Shown here in pieces: positions 39,643-50,076 of a stretch of 64,000 nt of DNA (position 1 is its first letter; every line of letters begins with the position of its first letter). The position numbers and the translations under genes were made by a program. Below the pieces are notes generated by a model. It saw only the letters and a program-made list of their open reading frames with translations. It had not been told where the DNA came from and searched no databases. Source of the DNA: Mayamaea pseudoterrestris (lineage: Eukaryota; Bacillariophyta; Bacillariophyceae; Sellaphorales; Sellaphoraceae); NCBI GenBank assembly GCA_027923505.1, contig BROI01000006.1:434001-498000 (forward strand). Direction: 5' to 3'.

Positions 39643-41010
39643 ATGGCTGAATTTGGATTCGACAGCGACCCGTTTGCTAACATGGACAAGCAAAAAAGCC
39701 CTCACAAGAGTTCAAAATCGTCATCGAGTCGGAGCAAGGAAGGATCATCTTCATCTCGCAAGCCGACCACACCGAGCAGCAGTAGCAGCAGCAGAGATCG
39801 TGACGGCAAGGACAAGGATCGGGACAAGGAACGCAAGCATCGATCCTCCAAGGATCGTGATCGAGAGCGAGATCGGTCCAGTGATCGCGACAAACATCAT
39901 ACAAAGAGTCTCTCGTCTTCGGAAGGCCCTCACGCTTCTGCCTTTGAACCTTCCTTTGATGCCTTTCACCAGAATGACGCCAACAACTTTGGATATGAAA
40001 CGCACGAACCCGATTCGGCGGCGGCAGCTCCATCCCCTCCTCCGCCGGAGAGCCGCATGCGACGCATGCGTCGAGCATCCGTGACTGCCGGAACGACGGG
40101 AAGCAGTATCGTCTCGGGCGATGCGGCGCAGACCCACGCACCGGAAATTGCCGATGCTCCAGCCGGTCGCATTCGCCGCACCAGACGTGCCTCGCTGGTT
40201 GGTGGCGGAGATGCGAGCGCCGCTGCAGCAGCTGCCGCTGCCGCCAATAATTCTGCCTCGAGTCGTCGCATTCTTCAAAGCACGCGCAGCAGTGATGGTT
40301 TGGAAGACATGCGTCACAACGCGCGCAGCGGTCTGCCGGAAGGACATAACGTGGCTCCGCCCAAGCGACGGGGTCGTCGCGCCAGTCTTGTGGGAGGAAG
40401 TGGCGGAATGAGCGTCAGAAATATTGCCGGCGAAGTGGATACAGATGATGACTATGGTTACGGCGATGCGGCTTCCAACGGCGAGTATGGATATGGCGAA
40501 GACGCCGCCTCGGCGGCGGCTGATCAAGTCTTTCTGGAGGAACGCACGGACCGCCAGCGCAAGTTGCTGGACAAGTTTCGCAACATGGATGTCCACGCCG
40601 ACGACGATGCGAGTGTCATGAGTCCGCGTAAGGAATCGTCAAACGTTACAGTGAGTGCGGTCAGGACCGACCTGATGTTGCAGAGTACACAGCAAGCGCA
40701 GCCACGTGCAAGGCGGCGGGCAAGTTTGGTTGGGGTCCTCAGTGGAGTTGTCGGCGGCGGCGCATCGGCCATGCCCGAGCCCATGAAGGATGAACCGGAG
40801 AAGAAGGCTGGTGCGCGTGATCGCAGATCAATGCGGAGCAAGAGCGCGTCGGGGGATCTCATGGTAAATTACGACCCGACACGAGAGCGGACCAGGGGCG
40901 CTGGACTATTGGATCGGGTTGGAGCGGCTCGGACGAGCGGCGAGCGAACGACAAGTGGAGGAGCTGGTTCTGGCACCAACTATAGTGACCGCATTATGCA
41001 AGGGCGTTAA
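39643..41010 (+). CDS. RRxSL-repeat protein with YGYG segment
   Basis: 455 aa, single exon. It starts with an acidic/Phe motif (MAEFGFDSDPFANMD), then an Arg/Ser/Asp/Lys-rich stretch (SSRDRDGKDKDRDKERKHR). At least four basic phosphosite-like units follow: MRRMRRASVT, IRRTRRASLVGG, KRRGRRASLVGG and ARRRASLVGV. All fit the RRxS consensus of basophilic kinases such as PKA. Between them lies DDDYGYGDAASNGEYGYGED. The C-terminus is basic, with more RxRSM-type sites. No enzymatic domain is present. The YGYG plus RRxS combination recurs in the small protein at 44549, so they appear to be related. The role is unknown; a multi-site phosphorylated scaffold is a guess. Confidence 0.72.
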   Translation: MAEFGFDSDPFANMDKQKSPHKSSKSSSSRSKEGSSSSRKPTTPSSSSSSRDRDGKDKDRDKERKHRSSKDRDRERDRSSDRDKHHTKSLSSSEGPHASAFEPSFDAFHQNDANNFGYETHEPDSAAAAPSPPPPESRMRRMRRASVTAGTTGSSIVSGDAAQTHAPEIADAPAGRIRRTRRASLVGGGDASAAAAAAAAANNSASSRRILQSTRSSDGLEDMRHNARSGLPEGHNVAPPKRRGRRASLVGGSGGMSVRNIAGEVDTDDDYGYGDAASNGEYGYGEDAASAAADQVFLEERTDRQRKLLDKFRNMDVHADDDASVMSPRKESSNVTVSAVRTDLMLQSTQQAQPRARRRASLVGVLSGVVGGGASAMPEPMKDEPEKKAGARDRRSMRSKSASGDLMVNYDPTRERTRGAGLLDRVGAARTSGERTTSGGAGSGTNYSDRIMQGR

Positions 41011-41345
41011 TGACGAAGTAATGGAGGAAATTGATACTTTGCTTATTTTAGAAAGAAGTATATCCGATATGTTTGACGACCAAATAAACTAAAGTTGTAT
41101 CCTAGAAATCGCGTGCGTTTTCGTGCTTATCTACAATATTGATCACTCACCCAACACTTTGGCGCGCTATACGGTACGAGTGCCAAATAGTTGGTCAACG
41201 GAATTGGTAGGTATGTCCGATGATATTATAGTTGAAACTGGACGGACAGCGTTGTGTGAATGCTGCTGCTGGCAATGGCGGAGGGAGTATGTAACTCTTT
41301 GCTCTACTATATTATTTCACACCGTGTATGGTCGTGAAGTGTCAC
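41011..41345. other. Convergent 3' flanks
   Basis: 335 nt between the stops of the RRxSL protein and the sulfotransferase. An AATAAA-like string (CCAAATAAACTAAAG, about 41079-41093) may serve polyadenylation of the plus-strand gene. No gene is seen. Confidence 0.4.
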
Positions 41346-43898
41346 TTATTCGTCGAGCAAACCATCAAAGTAAGATTTAATGAGCTCCCAACAATCCGGA
41401 GATGCCATCGCTTTGACCAGTCGAGCGGCAGCTCGCTGTTCCTCCGCCGTGTAATAATCTGCGTAATGCTTTCCAGCTACGAACTCGATCGGGTCTCGCA
41501 CGGGCGTCAGCTCCAAGAACTTAAAGAGGTCACTCACAACTTTATTGTAGTGCTGGCCGTACTTTTCGTAATGAAGGTAAAGAACCGGCAGCTCCATCTG
41601 CGAAGTCATTTCCAATGCTAAATTATGCCATTGGACATACCGGAACCATTCAGCGTGGCAGGGTACGTCTTTCCATAAGCTCTTAATTTTTGGACGTATC
41701 AAATCTGTTGCTCCTTCCTCCTCGGCATACTTTTCGTCGATGTATTTACACCAAGCCAGCAAGCCTTCGCGGCCCTCCGTATAAGACTTGAGGTCGTCTG
41801 TTGGCGCTCCAATTTCTTGCATTCTTTTTAGCGACAAATGAAGACGAGCAACAATGTTATCAAAGGGATCGCGGATCAAGTGCACCGCCTTTGCGGGGAC
41901 AGCGGCACTATACATCTGATCCACTTCTTTGCCATTGACCTTGGCATGTACCGTACGACATCCTTCCTGAAACTCATTCACCGAGCCAATAACGTAAGTT
42001 TCAGGTGAGCAGTCCGCGCAGTATGCGGTACAATGCGTCTTGGTCAGAACTAGTCCAGGCACCTTCATGTTTAGATTATGAAGGTACGGCCCCTTTGTAA
42101 ACTCAGATCGAACTGGAACAAGCTTCTCCCAGTCGCTTGCATAATTTGAAGCTGTTGAATAGTTACTTAGTCGTTCTGTGTTAGTAATGGTATAAGAAGT
42201 GCCCTGCGAAGTGATGCGATTAAGAGGTGAGTCTTATTTCAGTCGTTCTCCTGATATCGGTGCAAGCCGCTAGTAAAGCCAACAGCATGACGGATGGACC
42301 AATACAGCCATTAAACTTACACTATTTGGGAACGAAAGCAACCATGCAACCTCAGAGCCTTCGTTGCTGCTCTTATCCACTGTCGCAGCGCCTCCATCTA
42401 CATTTTCCACGACGGAATCGTCGTCGTTGTCGCCATTGACAGTCGTCGAGACCTGATCGTCGTCAGCAGGCTTGAGATCAAACTCGGATTCCACTGCTGT
42501 GTCGTCATCTCCCTCTGATATTCCGTGAAAGTAATGCTCCAACAACTCCCAAACACGTGGTGATGCAAATTGTTTGGTAAAGTCAGCTGCCATTTGTGCA
42601 TGTTCCGGCTTGAAAAAGCTGCGATACGTCTTGCCGACGTAAAACTCAATGGGAGAATGAACAGCCTCCAGCTCCAAAAATTCCAGAACTTGCTCAACCG
42701 TATCGTCATATGCCAATGTATAATTCTCGTAAAATAGGTGGTAAACAGGTAGTTCCAACTGATCTCTCACTTCAGTTGCCAGGTTGTGCCACTGTACGTA
42801 GCGGTCTGTGAGTAAATGAATCGGTGGGTGAGTGTGAGCTTGCCGTAACAATGGTTTGGAATTCGAACATTACGTCACTTACACCACTCAGCATGGCAAG
42901 GCAGATCAGAAAATGCTTCCAAAATAGCATGATTAATGGTTGTCGACGAAGCCTCTGCATCAGCATATTTGGTATCCAAGTAGTCACACCATTCGTAGAA
43001 TCCGTCCATTGAATTATCGAATTCCTTGAGAGGAGCATCGTTCCCATGTCCTTGTCGGTCGGCTGACAGTTTGACCGCCAAATGCATCCGACCAACCATG
43101 TTGTCAAAGGGATCGCGAATCAAATGAATGGCCCGCTTTGGAATTGCGTTGGAATAGGTGGACGTTCGAACAGCGTATTCCCCAGACGACGAGTCCACCG
43201 AAGCACTAGTCGCAGTTAAGCAGTCATGTTCAAAGTCAGTGACTTGATCATATACATATGTTTGTGGAGCACAGTCCATGCAGTAGCCGCCGCAATGCGT
43301 CTTGGTCAGTATGTATTTCTCTGGAAGTTTCAACTGCGTGGCATGCACAAACGGACCATTCGTCCAATCTTGATGCACCGGCACGGAAGGAACAATGTCG
43401 CGCGCGTAGTTGGTTGCTGTCGTGACCCCAGTCATGTGTTCCGTGTTGGTGATTGTGTAGGAGGTGCCCTGTGTCGATGAGGAATTGTAAGAAATGCATG
43501 AATGAGCAGTTGAATGGCGGCATTAGGAATGAATGACTGTGATCACAACAACTCCATTGCCGATAAAAGCACGTGCGTTTCGCCGCATAACGACGTACCG
43601 ATCCTCCAAAGCTCATCATCCAGGCAACCTGCGGATGTACGCCATCATCATTTTTTGGAACGCTGTGCGTCTCACTATCAGCCGCATTCGACGCCATCAC
43701 AGACTTCTCATTCTCAGGCAATCGCTTTCGAAAGTGAACCATGCCCATGGTCAGTGCCATGACAAGAATCATGGCCCATAGAAGGGCGGAAATCATGGAT
43801 CGTTTTCGGCCGAGCGATCGTCGCTGCTGTTGAAGGGGTCGTCCGGAAGCATCGGTCGGAACGTTTTCATAGTCGACGTGATCTTGGAATGACGACAT
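41346..43898 (-). CDS. Tandem two-domain sulfotransferase, type II membrane protein
   Basis: Four exons (43898-43599, 43468-42883, 42805-42321, 42203-41346; introns of 130, 77 and 117 nt) join in frame to 742 aa. A short cytosolic tail and a membrane anchor (about 35-56) precede two homologous sulfotransferase domains. Each has the PAPS 5'-phosphosulfate loop, SGTSYTITNTE (at about 100 and 457), LTKTHC with a Cys-rich YCxDC, the 3'-phosphate block HLIRDPFDN (about 215-223 and 565-573) and PCHAEW-(F/Y)RYVQWHN. An acidic linker joins the domains. An intron sits at the same place and phase in both copies (before GTSY), so the protein arose by internal duplication. Copy 1 has an extra intron at HAEW/YRYVQ. 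Golgi transfer of sulfate from PAPS to glycans or proteins is likely. The acceptor is unknown. Confidence 0.87.
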
Positions 43899-44548
43899 GA
43901 TGGAACTGATGGTTAACTATCAATCTATGTGAGCAAAAAGCAATGCCTTCCGTACTGCAGAAACTGAATCTACTTCCGAAGCGCAACTATCGTTACCAGA
44001 AGAAAAATGAGCTGTAGCTGTAGCGCTGTAGCAGTGGCTCGAAGGTTTTTAAGTTGAAGCAGCAATGCGCTCGCAGCAATACCCTTGTCGGATGTTTAAT
44101 AAACCTCGCTTGTCCTGGTCAAAAGAGTTCTAGACTTCGATGACAATGGAGAAAGTAGGAGAAGGCACCAAAAGAGCCGCTTTATGGTCGAGCGTCGACA
44201 GCTTTGGCACAGCGCACGTCCCTCCGCGCGGTTTACAAGAATCCGTGCGTGACGAAAAAATGAGCTGGCTGGCGCGTTCGTAATCACGCTTGAAACCGGA
44301 GCGACGCTCAGGACGACAGGCCCAATGATCGAATTTCGAACAACTCTTCGCGTCATAAATCCATGACTTGCTATTGCCCTTTCGGAACGCCCAGAAGGGT
44401 AGTGCCAATCAATGACCCAAAGAATGACCTACTCACATTCTTTGGCGACGCGCTCACTTTTTAATCCCCTCGACGTTGCTTTTGCGCTACTCTCGCTAAT
44501 CGAGTTTCACAAAAAAGACAAGCACGTTCCCTTCTTACAAGATCAAGT
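43899..44548. promoter_or_regulatory. Divergent promoter region, sulfotransferase / DYGYG gene
   Basis: 650 nt. A minus-strand open frame at 44130-44408 has no ATG (it opens at TTG) and no recognisable motif, so no gene is called. Confidence 0.35.
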
Positions 44549-44995
44549 ATGGCAGCCGCAGCAGCAGTCGATTATGGATATGAAGACGTTGACATGGGTT
44601 ACGAAGCCATGGACATGGGGTACGAGGCGGTGGACATGGGGTACGGCGATCAAGGCACCACTTGCGGAAACAACGCTAGAAATGATACTACGGACTATGG
44701 TTACGGAACGACGGACGACGCAGGAACTGACTACGGCTACGGCGACGACAACGGCAAGGCCGCCACTGATTGCAGGAGCAATCCAGCCAACGCATACGGC
44801 TACAGCACTGCCGGTTCCGAAGATCGCAAGCCACCCACGCGCAAGATTTCGCGACGCAACTCGACTGTCATTCGCAAGGATGACGATAATCCCTTGGCGA
44901 TTGCCGAGTTTCTCATGGGACCTCCGCCGCCAGGAACGACCGACATGGCGCAAGGCAATGCTCTGAACAACAAGAACTTCAAGTGCTGGACCTAG
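44549..44995 (+). CDS. Small DYGYG-repeat protein
   Basis: 148 aa, single exon. The N-terminal half is built of short Tyr/Gly/Asp repeats: VDYGYEDVDMGYEAMDMGYE, then TDYGYGTTDDAGTDYGYGDD, then NAYGYS. The second half has a basic phosphosite-like block, RKISRRNSTVIRKDD, followed by a folded-looking stretch (NPLAIAEFLMGPPPPG) and a Cys near the end (FKCWT). The YGYG and RRxS combination links it to the 455-aa protein at 39643, only one gene away. The function is unknown. Tyr/Gly-rich repeats are seen in adhesive, cell-wall and phase-separating proteins, but there is no signal peptide here, so an intracellular site is more likely. Confidence 0.72.
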   Translation: MAAAAAVDYGYEDVDMGYEAMDMGYEAVDMGYGDQGTTCGNNARNDTTDYGYGTTDDAGTDYGYGDDNGKAATDCRSNPANAYGYSTAGSEDRKPPTRKISRRNSTVIRKDDDNPLAIAEFLMGPPPPGTTDMAQGNALNNKNFKCWT

Positions 44996-45431
44996 GAGTA
45001 AGGATTATATCTCCATGATCTGGCCAGCAAAGCTACAGCTCCTATTCTCGAGATGGCAATACTACTAAGCTAACTTTAGCAAAGAAAGTTAATTTGTGAT
45101 GAATGTAGTACATATGCAAGTTTGCATTGTCTGTGAATATGACGTCATGCATGATCGCAAAGCTTGCTAAACTTGTCATGCTGTCATCATCCTATCATAG
45201 CGTTTTGTTGGCTCCGTTAAAGCAAAATTAGATGCATGCACCTACTCACGGTAGTTGATGTTGTGCAACTTAAACCGTGCGACAATAATGCTCGTAACTC
45301 GAGTAACGATGAGACGCCTTTCATTACCGATATGACTTTTGTCGAAGACGCTCGTCGCTTTGACACTGCTTGATCGTCGACTTATATACAACAACATTCA
45401 TACTCCTAGACACTTTTGTAAAACCATTCAA
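44996..45431. other. Intergenic region
   Basis: 436 nt between two plus-strand genes. No coding feature is supported. An in-frame upstream extension of the next gene (from 45339) precedes its signal peptide and is treated as leader. Confidence 0.35.
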
Positions 45432-45980
45432 ATGAGAAAAGGTCATTTAAAGGCGCTGCTGAGCTTGAGTATCTTCGTGGCTGGGTCAACAGCGTTTGTG
45501 ACGAAAAGGGTCGTGATGCCGTCGAGGAACAACAACTTTTTGCATCATTCAAGGCAGCGATCAACGTTCCAATTCAAGTCCGCATCAATCATCGACGTCG
45601 ACTCTCTTCTACCCATGGATGTCGTGGTGTTTCGCTGCATCGATAATGGCAATATCGATACTACGGCAAAGCACTTGGGCGCCTTGCAAGAGAATGGCCG
45701 CGTCGCACTCCTTTCGCTGTGGACCAACGAGCCAGCCTTTGCAAGCTCCCTCGAATTCGTGGTTGATGAAATGGATATGGAAGGTTATACTTTCGACCAA
45801 GTGCAGATTGAATCAGTGATTCCGCAAAACTCCTTGTCGTATGGGAGCCGCCAAGTGGGAGGAGGCAAAGGACCTGGCAATCCGCATGGGGAAGAATCTG
45901 AACTACTATACTATATTGAGGAAAAAGAGTTGAACGATATTGCTCTATCCGTCAGACCCCATCTTGAAATTCTCTGGTAG
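45432..45980 (+). CDS. Small protein with plastid-type presequence, unknown function
   Basis: 182 aa from ATG 45432, which opens directly on a signal peptide (about 7-19) with AFVT at 21-24, an ASAFAP-like diatom plastid motif. The frame is open further up to an ATG at 45339, but that would bury the signal. The mature part begins near residue 55 and contains MDVVVFRCIDNGNIDTTAKH, a helix, LEFVVDEMDMEGYTFDQVQI and a Gly-rich RQVGGGKGPGNPHGEE loop, ending in VRPHLEILW. I do not recognise the fold. The intact frame and ordered targeting signal support a real plastid protein. Confidence 0.68.
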   Translation: MRKGHLKALLSLSIFVAGSTAFVTKRVVMPSRNNNFLHHSRQRSTFQFKSASIIDVDSLLPMDVVVFRCIDNGNIDTTAKHLGALQENGRVALLSLWTNEPAFASSLEFVVDEMDMEGYTFDQVQIESVIPQNSLSYGSRQVGGGKGPGNPHGEESELLYYIEEKELNDIALSVRPHLEILW

Positions 45981-46712
45981 TAGTACGGAGGGACGAAGTG
46001 ACGAGCATCAAAACATGTGCATGCGCACATGGCATGCATTGTTGCCTGCTGGATCACTCTGACGAGCTACCTGTTGATCAGTTCTGCACCAAGCTTGATT
46101 CACGGTCAATAACGACTGCGCTTGATGAGCTTTTACATGTTGTGGAGAAGCAAGTGCAGCCAAGGCTCGTGGCCGGCTCAATGGTATCAAGTCTATGCAA
46201 CGACACGATGCTGGCAAGTTATGAGTTACTCACTCCTCAATATCTTGTCAATTAGATAATTTTTGTTTTGTATAGCCATGAGTTGGAAGGAAGTACGTAT
46301 ACTGGGGTTTCGTCGGCAAGCGACGCGAGATAAATGAGGTCGCATCATCACTCAATCTTGTCGTATCACGACTCACTTCCACAACGTCACTCGAAAAGTC
46401 AGTCTCGATACGACACGACAAATTGGTGGCCGCCATGACGAAGGAAGCGTCAGTTCCGGACACGACACACGACCCTCGTCAGAGTCAGAGAGCCAATCGT
46501 CGCAAAAGATTCATTAGTTATTCATCATCATCAATCAACTTGCAGCATCATCTGACAGCAGCGCTTGTGGAGACAAAAGAGGAGAAACGTTCACATTGGA
46601 AATAATTGGCAGATTGGTTTGAGAGGTGCAGCGGGCGTGACAAGACGAGGCCCCAAACGAGACAGAATTCAAATTCAGCGCGACTACACGAATCAAGCAA
46701 TACATTCACATC
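45981..46712. other. Long intergenic region
   Basis: 732 nt. Open frames of 60-85 codons on both strands (for example 45998-46255 plus) have no supporting signal. The right part should hold the promoter and leader of the Mpv17-like gene. Confidence 0.35.
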
Positions 46713-47933
46713 ATGATGCGGCTCCGTTTCGCAGTCTATCACGTCTTTGTTGCAACGTCAGGAATACTCTTTCTTCACAGAGCTTGTCCAGCCGACGCCT
46801 TCGTCTCGAACCTTTCCACGAGCGTCCATCAGCAGCGCGCACTGTTCGTTCCAACCCATCAGGAAGCCATTGACTCGGTGACATGGGCCAAGTATTACAG
46901 TGCCGGCGAGTACAATAGTCATCATCACAAGGACAAGAGAATAATAATTCGCAACTACCATCAGCAGCATCAGCAGCAACCTGTACAGCATTATCATCCG
47001 AAAACAACACTACTGAACCGATTACCGACTGCCTTTTCACGACGGTTCTTTTTCGTCAAGGCAGAATCATCATTCACCAAGACGAATGCCGCCGCTGCGT
47101 CTGCGTTGGTCGCGTCTACTACTACAGTTGCTGCTCCCGTGATTCCACCTCCAACGTGGGGACTACTCTTGGCAGCCTGTCTCTTTGTCAATGTGGTGCG
47201 CTGGCCGAGCGCCATTTCCTTGCTGCAGCAAGCATTGGCATGGTACATTGTTCAGCTGGAGGCCAGTCCGTTACTGACCAAGAGCTTGACATCGGGAATC
47301 ATTGGACTCGCAGGAGACTGCTTGGCGCAAAGCATTGATCGTTTCGTCAAGCGAAGAAAAGCCAAGGCGAATAACAGTGGTACTGCAGCTTCTGCTGATT
47401 TAAAGTACGACCAACGGAGAGGACTTTCCGTCTTGCTGGAAGGACTCTTGATTAGCGGACCAACCATGCATGTGGGATACGACTTGTTTGAACGAATCCT
47501 TCCCACGTCGAGTGCGTCGGGGCACAGCTCGGTGGCTGCCATGCTACATGTATTGGCCGATTCCATTCTACTGGATTCCTTTTTCATTGGAACAGCCTTT
47601 GTCATTACCGGCCTCATTGAAGGATACAGAATCAAGCAGATTCGACAGCAGCTAAAGACAGACTATGCACCCACATTGATTGCGAGTTGGATCACATCAA
47701 CTTCGTTAATGCCGATTGAGTTTCTGGCCTTTCGCTTTCTTCCAGTGTCGCTCCGAGTATTGGCAGTCAAGTTTATTGACGTGATCTGGGATACCGTCAT
47801 TAGTTTCATGACGCATCGCGGCCGATCACATGGCGATGGAGTGAATGGAGAAGCAGTGACAGTTTCCACCTTTCCCGCACTGCCCCTTGTGGAGGAGCAG
47901 CAGCAAGCACCAGAACTAGTGCTTGCCATGTAG
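46713..47933 (+). CDS. Mpv17/PMP22-family membrane protein with signal/plastid presequence
   Basis: 406 aa, single exon. The N-terminus is a signal peptide with PADAFVSN at about 26-33, again the Phe-led diatom plastid pattern, then a long polar stretch with His/Gln runs. The family domain occupies about 180-370: PLLTKSLTSGIIGLAGDCLA, RRGLSVLLEGLLISGPTMHVG, LLDSFFIGTAFVITGLIEG, TLIASWITSTSLMPIEFLAF and VLAVKFIDVIWDTVISF. These match the four-helix Mpv17/PMP22 family of inner-mitochondrial and peroxisomal channel-like proteins. The presequence suggests a plastid-envelope member here. Transport substrate unknown. Confidence 0.85.
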   Translation: MMRLRFAVYHVFVATSGILFLHRACPADAFVSNLSTSVHQQRALFVPTHQEAIDSVTWAKYYSAGEYNSHHHKDKRIIIRNYHQQHQQQPVQHYHPKTTLLNRLPTAFSRRFFFVKAESSFTKTNAAAASALVASTTTVAAPVIPPPTWGLLLAACLFVNVVRWPSAISLLQQALAWYIVQLEASPLLTKSLTSGIIGLAGDCLAQSIDRFVKRRKAKANNSGTAASADLKYDQRRGLSVLLEGLLISGPTMHVGYDLFERILPTSSASGHSSVAAMLHVLADSILLDSFFIGTAFVITGLIEGYRIKQIRQQLKTDYAPTLIASWITSTSLMPIEFLAFRFLPVSLRVLAVKFIDVIWDTVISFMTHRGRSHGDGVNGEAVTVSTFPALPLVEEQQQAPELVLAM

Positions 47934-48141
47934 ATATTAGACCCTCGCGCCAAATGTGTATCATAGTTAATACTTGTTGTATATTTTTGACTGCCAACAT
48001 GCCAGTCAATGACTTTATGGAATAGATACACGCGCGAGCTACAATCTCTCTCAAACAAAAATGTGTAATGCAACTAATTTACTATGTAATGAATGCACTT
48101 GCTCCCCTCCTAACCAACCAACCTACTAGCCTAGCTGGCCT

Positions 48142-49471
48142 TTATACCTCCTCGAGATAGGTGATTGCCACAGCCGTATCATTCTTCATAAAACTCTCCT
48201 CTTCATCGTCCGAAAGCTCCAAGTAGCGAAACTGCTGGCCTTCAAAGAACGCCAAATCACCATTATGAAGCAAACTGTTGGCCGTCGTCGTAAAGGACGG
48301 CACCGCCACGTCCAGGCAATGGCGAATCGATGAGGTAAAGTCTACTTGGCCGTCAATGACCAACTTGTGATTAGAACTCACGGGAGACGGCGGATCAAGC
48401 GACGATGTCGACGCAGAAACAATCGACGCTCGAGGCTGATAGCGAAAGAGTGACGCCAGGCTCGTCCCAGTCGTGGTCGACGACTTTAAATTGAGTGACT
48501 TGATCGCATCGTCCGCATGCGACGTCGAAAACAGTGGCGGGCAATACGGCATCTTGTAGAAATCTGGCTCAGTGCTTGGACTGGGAACCGCCTTCATGCC
48601 GTTGCCCTTGATGCGAGTACGAGTCATGCGCTCGCAAAGGAATTCGCGCTGACGAAGGAACAAGGGATGGTAGTACGAACCGCGATCTCGTCCCTGTGAA
48701 AAAACAACAACAAAATGTCAGAGCTGTAGCACGCAATGCGCAGGTCTTCATCTCTACAAAATAACTTACCGCCGTTATGCGGGCAAAGCCATAAAGATTC
48801 AGTTGGCGCTACACAAACATAGAGAATGACAAGATGAGCTGACGGAAGATCGAAGAAAATTGATGTCTCAATTCATTGCTTGCTTACTTGGAAGCTCGTG
48901 AGCTTATTTTGATTAAAGTGGGCCACCATGATTTCCTCCACAAAGCGCTTCTTGTTATGAACGAGAAAGCATCGCCCATGGGGCTGCCAAGAGACAATAT
49001 GGTCGAGTCCCTCCTCCGCTACCGTTGTGAGCATTTGATGAAGCTTCAAGGGAAAGGCGACGCTGACTCCTCCACGCGGTCCTTTGGCCATGTTCTTGGC
49101 GGCAATGTCAGTCAAACTAATCGTCGAGGGAATGTCAGGGGCATCATGGAGATGATCAATATAGGTATGATCAACATATGTACGACCCTGCACATTTTCC
49201 TTGTAGCGAGGAAACGCTCCTCTCTTTTGCCTCGTCTTGCGGTCAGCTGACACGAGACGAACGACTTGCGACGGCTGGAACAGGCGAAGAGATTGGACTT
49301 GTAAGGCCTGATCGCAATTTTGACTCAAACGTTGCAAATGTATGAATTATTCACGCAGTTGTTTCCATTGATACCACTTACTTTTGGAGAGCAAATCTTT
49401 GCCGACTCGTTCATGTCTTGTTCGTCGTCGCTGCTCATCATGGCATAGCGGTCGTCAAGGTGATGGTCCAT
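48142..49471 (-). CDS. Heat-shock-factor-type transcription factor
   Basis: Four exons (49471-49382, 49307-48888, 48808-48770, 48693-48142; introns of 74, 79 and 76 nt) code 366 aa. The first exon codes an acidic leader (MDHHLDDRYAMMSSDDEQD). The HSF DNA-binding domain lies at about 114-215: FPLKLHQML, DHIVSWQPHGRCFLVHNKKR, QNKLTSFQ joined to RQLNLYGFARITA, then GRDRGSYYHPLFLRQREF. SFQRQLNLYGF is the recognition-helix signature. The 39-nt third exon codes only RQLNLYGFARITA. HSF-type factors are the largest transcription factor class in diatoms. No obvious leucine-zipper trimerisation region follows, and the Ser/Thr-rich tail ends in an acidic stretch (LSDDEEE) that may be an activation domain. 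Confidence 0.9.
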
Positions 49472-50076
49472 GGTGTTGTTTGCTAAAAATTTGCGGCTCA
49501 CTCGTTTGAAATTTGTTGCAACGTTGTGTGTTGACTGCGAGTCTGAATCGAAAATGGATCTGAAAGCATGCGAAACTCAGGTTTTGGGGAAGGGTCGTCG
49601 ACACCTTCGGCGTTCGTGATCGACACAAAAGTTTTCCACTCCAAATGTTGCGGGATTGAAGTGGACCTGCAATTCGTCAAGAATCTGTCAAAACGGGAAA
49701 AATGAGAAGGCAAATTACTCAATGAGAATGCTCTTCGGAACACTTGTGGTCACGATTTTGACTCCAGTATTCACCCTTATTCAACTTTTTCAATGACGCG
49801 GTCGACTAGCGCTCCTTTCCGAACCATAGTTGTGCATTTATATCGTCATTCGCGACAGTATTTCGTAAATATACTGACGTTACTCGCGGCGTCACGCCAC
49901 AAACAAGAAACGCGTCTCTCCGTCGAAACAATGCAGTGTCGCTATCCACGACTCGCTTTTTCATTGAACACAGGTTCCGCTCCGGCTTCAAAGCTACTTC
50001 TACAGGTTGTTGTAGAAGAAGTCCTTTTGTTGTTAAAGTCTGGTTTAAATATTGCTCACAGATACGTCGGTACGAC
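49472..50076. other. Intergenic, upstream of HSF gene
   Basis: 605 nt between two minus-strand genes. A minus-strand frame at 49498-49743 starts with GTG and shows no motif. A possible 5'-leader intron of the HSF gene (acceptor-like TTGCAG near 49670) cannot be confirmed. Confidence 0.35.

Noticed and set aside
44096-44408. Minus-strand frames of 86-92 codons between sulfotransferase and DYGYG gene
   Set aside because: The longer one has no ATG; no homology or motif recognised; possible but unsupported.
45998-46255. 85-codon plus-strand frame after the 45.4-kb gene
   Set aside because: No motif, overlapped by a minus-strand frame, lies where a 3' UTR is expected.
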